64,000 nt of DNA from Marinobacter sp. LA51 (GTDB lineage: Bacteria; Pseudomonadota; Gammaproteobacteria; Pseudomonadales; Oleiphilaceae). Shown piece after piece: positions 9,450-17,592 of the stretch (position 1 is its first letter; each line of letters opens with the position of its first letter). The stretch is taken from NCBI RefSeq assembly GCF_030297175.1, contig NZ_AP028070.1:1302001-1366000 (forward strand). Reading direction: 5' to 3'. The notes under the pieces were generated by a model. That model saw nothing but the letters and a program-made list of their open reading frames with translations, did no database searches and was not told where the DNA came from. The position numbers were made by a program, and so were the translations under genes.

Positions 9450-10358
9450 CTACTTACCCTGAACAGGCCACGACGAAGGTACAACAAAGATTCTTCTGCG
9501 TTCCTTCCAGTGGTCGGAAGCGCTATCTCGAGTAAGTTCTGAGAACAGGCGCGGAATGCGGTCGACTTGGATGTCAGTGATCGCCTGCCTGGCTTCGGTG
9601 CCAGGTGGTGTTGCGGACTGCCACCAGGGGCCCACCCAGTGTGGCTTGTTCAGTTGGACCCAGGTTGAGGTGTCCGTCTCTTCCAGCGTATCGGCATAGG
9701 TCCAACAGCCTCGAAGATGGTTTTGGGGTGTTGTTGAAGGTGCTTCCAGGGCAACGGCTAATGGATAGAACAGGTAGCCGGGCATGAATATCCGGGCGGT
9801 TATTGGGCCGTTTATTCCGTGGTTTGAAAGTAATGCCAGTGTTTCCGGCTGCTGCGTGCGGGTGCTCTGATGATTGACCAGCCGATCACTCTTTATATCC
9901 AGTCGATCCCGGGCATTCGGGCCGTACCAGAGCGCTTCGCTGCGACCGTTGGGTACGCCCAGATAGTATTTGATGGCAATCTCATGGTGTTCAACTCGAT
10001 CGTCCGTAGTGTTGTGAACGATAAAATCCAGCTCCCCCAGGGTGTGTCCGTTGGACTGGATCTGGGTGTTCTTCAGCAGGATCTCCCAGCCGAGCAGGTC
10101 GGAGAGCATCACTTCGTAGAGTCGCTCGAAGTAAAAGCCGAGCCTGCGTTGGGGGACTTCTCTAAGCAGAGCTGGTGCGGTCTCGGGGTTCTGGTCCCAT
10201 TTTATCAGGGTTTCCAGATAATCCGTGGGCAGGTAATCGCTGGGCTGAAAACTTGCCGGCGAATGTAACAGCTGAGGCGCAGAACACAGCCATCCCAGGT
10301 GGCGAACCGCAGGATACTGGAAATCAAGAAGGCTATTGTTGGGGGTACGTACAGTCAT
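9450..10358 (-). CDS. DUF1853 family protein, PD-(D/E)XK nuclease-like
   Basis: 302 residues recognised as DUF1853. LGFYFERLYEVML near 73-86 is the family's N-terminal signature. GELDFIV followed by EHHEIAIKYYLG gives E109, D111, E126 and K130, which match a PD-(D/E)XK nuclease core (D...E-x3-K). Function is unknown. The motif suggests a metal-dependent nuclease or a structural descendant of one, in the cytosol with no signal peptide. It is a single gene on the minus strand, convergent with the T6SS island (59-bp gap, no convincing terminator) and divergent from the glyoxalase gene. ATG at 10356-10358 is the only reasonable start. Family assignment is confident; the biochemical role is not. 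Confidence 0.8.
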   Translation of the reverse strand: MTVRTPNNSLLDFQYPAVRHLGWLCSAPQLLHSPASFQPSDYLPTDYLETLIKWDQNPETAPALLREVPQRRLGFYFERLYEVMLSDLLGWEILLKNTQIQSNGHTLGELDFIVHNTTDDRVEHHEIAIKYYLGVPNGRSEALWYGPNARDRLDIKSDRLVNHQSTRTQQPETLALLSNHGINGPITARIFMPGYLFYPLAVALEAPSTTPQNHLRGCWTYADTLEETDTSTWVQLNKPHWVGPWWQSATPPGTEARQAITDIQVDRIPRLFSELTRDSASDHWKERRRIFVVPSSWPVQGK

Positions 10359-10438
10359 CCGTCCAGAATACCGTAAACTGGTTGTCAGGTAAGGGCGAAG
10401 CCACGCCCGACATCAGTTAGCCGTAATCAGGAGCCGAT

Positions 10439-10879
10439 ATGCAATACCTGCACACCATGATCCGTGTCAGCAACCTCGACGAGACTTTGCACTTTTTCTG
10501 TGACCTTCTGGGCATGAAAGAAATCAGTCGGAAGAGCAGCGAGAAAGGCCGTTTTACCCTGGTGTTCCTGGCAACTCCAGAGGATGAGGCGCGCGCCCGG
10601 GAAGAGAAGGCGCCAATGATTGAACTGACCTACAACTGGGATCCGGAAGAGTATTCCGGCGGCCGGAATTTTGGCCATTTGGCGTACCGGGTGGACGACA
10701 TCTATGCGCTGTGTGAGCACCTGCAGGCGAATGGTGTCACCATCAATCGCCCTCCCAGGGATGGCCATATGGCTTTCGTGCGCACCCCCGATGGCATATC
10801 CATTGAGCTCCTGCAAAAAGGTGAGTCGCTTGCGCCAAAAGAGCCCTGGGCCAGCATGGAAAACACTGGTAGCTGGTAG
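10439..10879 (+). CDS. gloA: Lactoylglutathione lyase-like VOC protein (glyoxalase I)
   Basis: 146 residues, strongly similar in layout to E. coli GloA: it opens MQYLHTMIRV and carries the four metal ligands expected from that enzyme, H5, E62 (in IELTYNW), H80 (in NFGHLAY) and E123 (in SIELLQ). Glyoxalase I converts the methylglyoxal-glutathione hemithioacetal to S-lactoylglutathione using Ni or Zn. Compared with the E. coli protein there is a short insertion around 47-58 (acidic/Arg-rich). The ribosome site AGGAG lies 6 bases before the ATG. It is monocistronic, followed 80 bp later by the Clp-like gene on the same strand. A related VOC enzyme is possible, but the complete ligand set favours GloA. 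Confidence 0.85.
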   Translation: MQYLHTMIRVSNLDETLHFFCDLLGMKEISRKSSEKGRFTLVFLATPEDEARAREEKAPMIELTYNWDPEEYSGGRNFGHLAYRVDDIYALCEHLQANGVTINRPPRDGHMAFVRTPDGISIELLQKGESLAPKEPWASMENTGSW

Positions 10880-10959
10880 GCTGCCGGATTCGGGGCGCTT
10901 ATATGCAGTAGCCCCAGCTTTTTGCATCAGGATGATGCTGTTAAAACATGGAGCGTGTG

Positions 10960-12363
10960 ATGGATGATTGGCAAGGATGCCTGGCGCCTGAATGTCAGGC
11001 GGCGCTGGTGAAAGCGCGAGACAGTGTCGGTGAGCGCGGTGGTGCTGTTATCACTGTGGAAGATTTTCTGCTCGCGCTTCTTGATACCTGCCCCGATATC
11101 CCCCGTTTTCTGCGCGGCTGCGGGATTGATCTTGATGAGCTGGTGCGAACCGTTCAGTGTGAGCAACCGATCGTTACCGAGGTTGGTGCAGAGGGCGCGT
11201 TGTCGTCTCAGCTGGTCGACTGGTTTGCGTGCTCCCGAGAGCTTAGCGAAGCACCCTGGCTCGAATGGAATCTGCTTCTTAGCGTGCTCACGACGGGCAT
11301 GGAGCGGCTGCGGGATAAGGCTTATGTTGCGGTGCTTGAGCTGGTACCCAATTGGCCATGTGAGGGCATAGCTACTGTCCCAGCCGGAGTCGAATCCAAT
11401 ACCGGTGTGCCCCTGGTGGTTACTAATGCGCAGTGGGTGAAGCTGGCGGAGGATGTTGCCATCACGGTTTCCGCGTCATCCTCTTCGTTGCTTTGGATTC
11501 GAGCAGAACGGGGAGCCGGTAAGTCCAGTTGGCTGCCCATTATGCTGTCGGCGGTAAATCGGGATTATCTTGAGCTGGATCTGCGTCGCGAGGCCGAGGT
11601 AATGGCAAACGACCTGCCGGCTCTTGCTGCGTCAGATCAGACCTCACCGCGTGAATGGCCATTGCTGGTGCTGGACAACACCTCACCATCGGACTTGATA
11701 CTGATGATGGAACGGCCGGGAAGTCTGGCGTCTGAGCTGGTCACCAACTGGCGAGGACCGATCCTGTTACTCGGGCCGGAGCGCGCTGAGGAGGATCATT
11801 GTTCCTTGGAGCGTCGTTTGGGGCGAGCTCTCGAGATTGTCGATTTGCCGACTTCCGATGCTGATCAGCGCGAGGCGATACTGACTGCGCATCAGCCTGA
11901 CATCGAAAAGCGTTGGAAGGTTGAGCTTTCCAGACCGGTCCTTCGATTTGCGGCCAACTGCCCAAACAACCTCATATCCACGCCCGGTGCCATGCTGGAG
12001 TGGGTGGAGCGGGCCGCCGCCAGGCTGGATCTGTTTGCCCGCTGCGGCCCAATGGGCAGGGTGGCTTTGGCCGGCGCCGCAGATACGCTGCACCGGCAGA
12101 ATCTGGTGGCGTTGGCGCGTGCGGAGGCAGTGCCTCCAATCGCTGATGCGCTGGGCGACATCGAGCGCCGGCAAGCTGTATTGGAGAAAACCTGGTGTGA
12201 GCGAAAAGCTGCAGGCACGCTGAGGCGATTGTCGGTGGCTGACGTGCAGCTTGAACTGGAACGTTGGCTTGCAGCAGACACCGGCCCGGTTCACTATGTG
12301 CTGCATTGTAATCAACAGGATGGAGATTCAGCCGGTGCAGGATCTGGAAATATACATTCGTGA
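10960..12363 (+). CDS. Degenerate single-AAA Clp-like ATPase with Clp N-domain
   Basis: 467 residues from the ATG at 10960, which has GGAG 6 bases upstream; an in-frame ATG at 10948 lacks a good site. Residues 1-135 look like two Clp N-domain repeats (helical, VEDFLLALLD then WLEWNLLLSVLTT). A P-loop follows near residue 180 (AERGAGKSS fits A/GxxxxGKS). The Walker B-like strand near 232 reads LLVLDN, with Asn where Clp proteins have catalytic Glu. CSLERRLGR near 288 matches the arginine-finger region, and a lid resembling ClpB D1 ends near VERAAARLD. There is no second AAA ring and no M-domain. It therefore resembles a ClpA/B/V D1 half that may bind but not hydrolyse ATP efficiently. Function is unknown. 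It overlaps the following small gene by 44 bp. Confidence 0.65.
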   Translation: MDDWQGCLAPECQAALVKARDSVGERGGAVITVEDFLLALLDTCPDIPRFLRGCGIDLDELVRTVQCEQPIVTEVGAEGALSSQLVDWFACSRELSEAPWLEWNLLLSVLTTGMERLRDKAYVAVLELVPNWPCEGIATVPAGVESNTGVPLVVTNAQWVKLAEDVAITVSASSSSLLWIRAERGAGKSSWLPIMLSAVNRDYLELDLRREAEVMANDLPALAASDQTSPREWPLLVLDNTSPSDLILMMERPGSLASELVTNWRGPILLLGPERAEEDHCSLERRLGRALEIVDLPTSDADQREAILTAHQPDIEKRWKVELSRPVLRFAANCPNNLISTPGAMLEWVERAAARLDLFARCGPMGRVALAGAADTLHRQNLVALARAEAVPPIADALGDIERRQAVLEKTWCERKAAGTLRRLSVADVQLELERWLAADTGPVHYVLHCNQQDGDSAGAGSGNIHS

Positions 12364-12709
12364 CCTTGCAGAGGGCACTGTTTCGCAGTGGCTGACAGGT
12401 CATCTGGACAGTCTGGAGTTGGATGACAGTCAGGTGACATCAGTGATCAAGGGGCACGCCCTCTGTGCGGGTAAACGGTTGAGGATATCGCTGTATCCGG
12501 GTGCATTCGGAAAACGTTTCACCTGTCTGGTGATAGAAGGGGAGAGTCTGCCCTGGCATACCGATCTGGAGTGCGCGAGGAGCGCCTGGCGTTCCATGGA
12601 TACGGAAATCCGGTGCAGTCCGGGTGATTGGAAGGAAGGAGAGCCGGTCGCCGATGAAAAATGGTGGCGGTTGGATCACCGAGGTGAAAACCTGGTGGTC
12701 TGGAACTAA
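12320..12709 (+). CDS. Conserved-looking small protein paired with the Clp-like ATPase
   Basis: 129 residues from the ATG at 12320 (MEIQPVQDLEIYIRDLAEG), overlapping the 3' end of the Clp-like gene. The frame is open further upstream, so a start as early as 12251 cannot be excluded. The protein is soluble, acidic and Trp-rich near the C-terminus (SAWRSMD, PGDWKEG, KWWRLDHRG), with no signal peptide, membrane helix or motif that I recognise. The overlap and the shared terminator at 12711-12734 put it in one operon with the ATPase, so a partner or substrate adaptor role is plausible but unproven. Confidence 0.6.
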   Translation: MEIQPVQDLEIYIRDLAEGTVSQWLTGHLDSLELDDSQVTSVIKGHALCAGKRLRISLYPGAFGKRFTCLVIEGESLPWHTDLECARSAWRSMDTEIRCSPGDWKEGEPVADEKWWRLDHRGENLVVWN

Positions 12710-12710
12710 A

Positions 12711-12734
12711 AAAGGCAGCCCGAGGGCTGCCTTT
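12711..12734. terminator. Bidirectional rho-independent terminator
   Basis: A perfect 10-bp stem (AAAGGCAGCC at 12711-12720 with GGCTGCCTTT at 12725-12734) closes a 4-base CGAG loop. It has T residues downstream on the plus strand and an A-run upstream that becomes U on the minus strand. It lies between the small gene ending at 12709 and the minus-strand cold-shock gene ending at 12751, so it can serve both. Confidence 0.9.
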
Positions 12735-12750
12735 TTCGTGGACACCGGTG

Positions 12751-13308
12751 TCAATCGCTCAGGATCGACACGTTGTCTGCCTGCAAGCCTTTGTCCGCTT
12801 CTACAACATTGAAGCGAACCAGTTGGCCCTGGCGTAGAACCCGGCGGCCGCGGCCACGAATGGCGCGGAAGTGAACGAATACCTCGTCACCACTGTCGCG
12901 AACGATAAAGCCGAAGCCTTTCTTCACGTTAAACCACTTCACGGTACCTTCTTCGTCACCCTCGGGGCTACCGTCGTCGTAGTCGCCGTCATCGTCATCA
13001 TTGTAAGACTGACTCTGTGACCGTGCGGTTGAACCAGATGAGCTGCGTGCTGTGCTCTTCTGCTTGGCCGACAGGGAAACTGACAGGAAACCGGCCACGG
13101 TGAAGATCACCAGTGCAATGATGTAGGCGGCAATTCCCTGGGCACTGCCAAGGACAAACGTGGTGCTATTGGCCAATTCGCTGGATTCGGACTGCGAAAG
13201 GATCTGGAACAGTTCCGGGGTAAATGACACCAGCAGGAAACCGAGGATAAAGGGAGCTGGAATGGCGATCAGAAGAGCAACAAGGATCGCTTTGGCTGGA
13301 TTACGCAT
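12751..13308 (-). CDS. Membrane-anchored cold-shock domain protein
   Basis: 185 residues. Two hydrophobic helices sit at about 8-30 ([20 protein letters not shown]) and 52-80 ([22 protein letters not shown]). A low-complexity Ser/Arg then Asp/Glu/Gly linker follows (about 82-118), and then a complete cold-shock domain (about 119-185) starting [15 protein letters not shown] (RNP1-like) with VFVHF (RNP2-like). Cold-shock domains bind single-stranded RNA/DNA. Here the domain would be tethered to the inner membrane, with both termini predicted to be cytoplasmic. Ordinary CspA proteins are about 70 residues and soluble. It is monocistronic, ends at the shared terminator, and is preceded by an inverted repeat at 13350-13380 in its presumed 5' leader. 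Confidence 0.85.
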   Translation of the reverse strand: MRNPAKAILVALLIAIPAPFILGFLLVSFTPELFQILSQSESSELANSTTFVLGSAQGIAAYIIALVIFTVAGFLSVSLSAKQKSTARSSSGSTARSQSQSYNDDDDGDYDDGSPEGDEEGTVKWFNVKKGFGFIVRDSGDEVFVHFRAIRGRGRRVLRQGQLVRFNVVEADKGLQADNVSILSD

Positions 13309-13349
13309 TGACTAAGATTTCTCCGTTCTTGTAACGCTAACGATAAAAA

Positions 13350-13380
13350 ACCGGATATCGGGTAAAATCGCATACCCGGT
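13350..13380. repeat. Inverted repeat upstream of the cold-shock gene
   Basis: ACCGGATAT at 13350-13358 pairs with ATACCCGGT at 13372-13380 (one G-U type pair) around a 13-base loop. It sits 42-72 bases before the minus-strand start at 13308. It could be an operator or a 5' UTR hairpin; no poly-U follows, so it is not a terminator. Confidence 0.45.
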
Positions 13381-13623
13381 CGATGAAAACCGCCGGTTGG
13401 CCTGTTGGTAAAGGCGCCCGCGGGCAAAAGCGGCATGATACCAGATTATCCGGTTTGCTGACCAAGGCAATGCGGCTGCTAGGTCCAGAACGTGCCGGAG
13501 TTATCAGTCGAAGCTATCAAGCAAGGCTATCAACCCAAGCTATCCGCAAAAGAAATCAAAGGTGCAGATAGTCACACCGTCACATTCTCAAACGATCCGT
13601 GCACGGGAGTTGCAGCAGCAATT
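13381..13623. other. Intergenic region before slyX with 13-bp tandem repeats
   Basis: With the inverted repeat above, this completes a 315-bp gap between the divergent cold-shock and slyX genes. I see no convincing gene here. It contains three head-to-tail copies of an imperfect 13-bp unit (consensus AAGCTATCAANCN) at 13511-13523, 13524-13536 and 13537-13549. The open frame that runs into slyX is upstream extension, not an obvious coding region. Confidence 0.5.
13511..13549 (+). repeat. Three 13-bp tandem direct repeats
   Basis: GCTATC recurs at 13513, 13526 and 13539, exactly 13 bp apart, within similar flanks. The array ends 75 bp before the slyX start. It could be a binding array or a chance low-copy repeat. 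Confidence 0.5.
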
Positions 13624-13842
13624 ATGAGTGAGAAAGATCTGGAAACACGACTCGACGAACTGGAAACGCGGATGGCGTTCCAGGATGACGTAATAAATAC
13701 GCTGAGTGAGCAGGTGGCTAAGCAGGAATTGGAGCTTCGCGAGTTGTGGCAAGCCAAGCAACTGTTACATCGGCAATTGAAAGAAGTTTCCCCCTCGAAC
13801 ATCAAGAGTGAAGAGGAAGAAACACCGCCCCCTCATTACTGA
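13624..13842 (+). CDS. slyX: SlyX family protein
   Basis: 72 residues from the ATG at 13624: MSEKDLETRLDELETRMAFQ, then DVINTLSEQVAKQELELREL, ending in a Pro-rich PPPHY tail. This is the SlyX pattern: one long coiled coil of about 50 residues and a short proline/histidine end. Its cellular role is unknown; E. coli slyX neighbours slyD. An upstream in-frame start at 13492 would add 44 residues without family similarity, so the short form is chosen. The ribosome site is weak. The gene converges with dapE 21 bp away. Confidence 0.85.
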   Translation: MSEKDLETRLDELETRMAFQDDVINTLSEQVAKQELELRELWQAKQLLHRQLKEVSPSNIKSEEEETPPPHY

Positions 13843-13863
13843 GGCAGGGCGGCTTGGGCGGCG

Positions 13864-16015
<2,152 letters not shown>

Positions 16016-16045
16016 CAGGTGGTTGCTCCTTTATGATCGTCAGAC

Positions 16046-16393
16046 TTAAGCGTTTGAAAACTGTTGGGCCCAATCGTCGGCCTTGAAGCCAACGGAAATT
16101 GAACCTTCATGCTCGACCACCGGTCGTTTGATGATGGACGGATTTTCCAGCATGAGGCTGTGGGCAGATGAACCGTCTATGGTATCACGAACCTCATCCG
16201 GAAGTTTGCGCCAGGTGGTGCCGCGGCGGTTAAGCAGGGCTTCCCAGCCAACGGCCTGTTCGAGTCTTTGGAGCAGGGCGTCATCCAGGCCATCTTTTTT
16301 GAAGTCGTGAAAGCTGTGTTCAATGCCTTGCTCGTCGAGCCATTTGCGAGCTTTTTTGACGGTGTCGCAGTTCTTGATGCCGTAAATCTTCAT
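16046..16393 (-). CDS. yffB: ArsC/Spx-fold reductase, YffB type
   Basis: 115 residues of the ArsC/Spx thioredoxin-fold family: it opens MKIYGIKNCDTVKKARKWL, with the single Cys near residue 9 in NCDT, and has KRPVVEHEG near 88-96, where the family's arginine sits. YffB proteins are found inside dap clusters in many proteobacteria (dapC-yffB-dapD or dapE). They are thought to be glutathione-dependent reductases, but the substrate is unknown. The start overlaps the dapC stop by 4 bp (ATGA). It is not an arsenate-resistance gene by context. Confidence 0.85.
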   Translation of the reverse strand: MKIYGIKNCDTVKKARKWLDEQGIEHSFHDFKKDGLDDALLQRLEQAVGWEALLNRRGTTWRKLPDEVRDTIDGSSAHSLMLENPSIIKRPVVEHEGSISVGFKADDWAQQFSNA

Positions 16394-17592
16394 GGAGTAT
16401 TTGCCTTCACAAATTCAACAATGCGCCGCGCGGCTTCCACGCACTCGTCCAGCGGCGCCACCAGGGCCATTCGAACCCGGTTTTCTCCGGGGTTGTGGCC
16501 CTCAACGGTGCGGGACAGGTAGCGACCGGGCAGCACATGCACGTTCTGCTGGGCTGACAGTTCCCGGGCGAAGGTTTCGTCGTCCATTGGTGTGACCGGC
16601 CACAGATAGAATCCGGCATCGGGGAACTCAACGTCCATGACCTCGCGAAGGATGGGCACGACGGCCTCAAACTTGGCGCGATAGGCGGTTCGATTCTCAA
16701 CCACGTGGGCTTCGTCCTGCCAGGCAGCAATGCTGGCCAGCTGGTTGTGGATGGGCATGGCGCAGCCGTGGTAGGTGCGGTATTTCAGGAACCCCTTGAG
16801 TACCGAGGCGTCGCCGGCCACGAAGCCGGATCGCAGGCCTGGCAGGTTACTGCGCTTGGACAGGCTGTGGAACACGATGCAGCGGGCAAAGTCATTGCGG
16901 CCAATGGCGGCGCAGGTTTGCAGCAGGCCCTCGGGCGGCTGGTTTTCATCGGGGTAAAGTTCGGAATAGCATTCGTCTGAGGCAACGATGAAGTCGTGCT
17001 TGTCGGCCAGCTCGATGACTTGTACCAAGGTTTCCCGAGGCATCACCGCACCACTGGGGTTGCCCGGCGAGCACAGGAAAAGGATCTGGCAGTCTTGCCA
17101 GACCGAATCCGGTACCGCGCCAAAATCAGGAATGAAGCCGTTGGATCCGTCACAGGGCAGGTAGACGGGGGTGGCACCAGCCAGGAACGCAGCGCCTTCG
17201 TACACCTGGTAGAACGGGTTCGGGCTAACCACCGTGGCGGAATCGCTGCCTGCAACAACGGACTGAACCAGTGAGAAAATGCCCTCCCGGGTTCCGTTGA
17301 CCGGAACAATATTGTCGGCCGCGCTCAGTGAGCCGGCTTCAAGTTGGAAGCGACGGGTTGCCCACTCAGCGATGGTGGTGCGCAACTCGTCGGTGCCCTT
17401 GGTGGTTGGGTAATTGGCGAGCTTGTCGAGGTTGTCCGCGATCACCTGTTTTACGAATTCGGGTGACGGGTGTTTGGGCTCGCCGATGCCCAGAGAAATC
17501 GGCCGCAGGTGCTCTGGTGTGGCGATACCTGCTTTTAGCTTGGCCAGTTTTTCGAAGGGATAGGGATGAAGTCGGTCCAGGTTTGGATTCAT
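16390..17592 (-). CDS. dapC: Succinyldiaminopimelate transaminase
   Basis: A 400-residue fold-type I PLP aminotransferase of the DapC/AlaT-like class (opening MNPNLDRLHPYPFEKLAKL is typical of proteobacterial DapC). PLP-binding features are LCSPGNPSG near residue 170, SDECYSELY near 203 and the Schiff-base Lys in HSLSKRSNLPGLRSGF near 240. It converts N-succinyl-2-amino-6-ketopimelate plus glutamate to succinyl-DAP. Its place between glnD and yffB-dapD-dapE supports DapC rather than another transaminase. It overlaps glnD by 4 bp upstream and yffB by 4 bp downstream. Confidence 0.95.
   Translation of the reverse strand: MNPNLDRLHPYPFEKLAKLKAGIATPEHLRPISLGIGEPKHPSPEFVKQVIADNLDKLANYPTTKGTDELRTTIAEWATRRFQLEAGSLSAADNIVPVNGTREGIFSLVQSVVAGSDSATVVSPNPFYQVYEGAAFLAGATPVYLPCDGSNGFIPDFGAVPDSVWQDCQILFLCSPGNPSGAVMPRETLVQVIELADKHDFIVASDECYSELYPDENQPPEGLLQTCAAIGRNDFARCIVFHSLSKRSNLPGLRSGFVAGDASVLKGFLKYRTYHGCAMPIHNQLASIAAWQDEAHVVENRTAYRAKFEAVVPILREVMDVEFPDAGFYLWPVTPMDDETFARELSAQQNVHVLPGRYLSRTVEGHNPGENRVRMALVAPLDECVEAARRIVEFVKANTP

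Noticed and set aside
16046-16393. Arsenate reductase role for the ArsC-fold gene
   Set aside because: It is embedded by overlap in the dap cluster, is the YffB subtype, and no arsenic genes are nearby.
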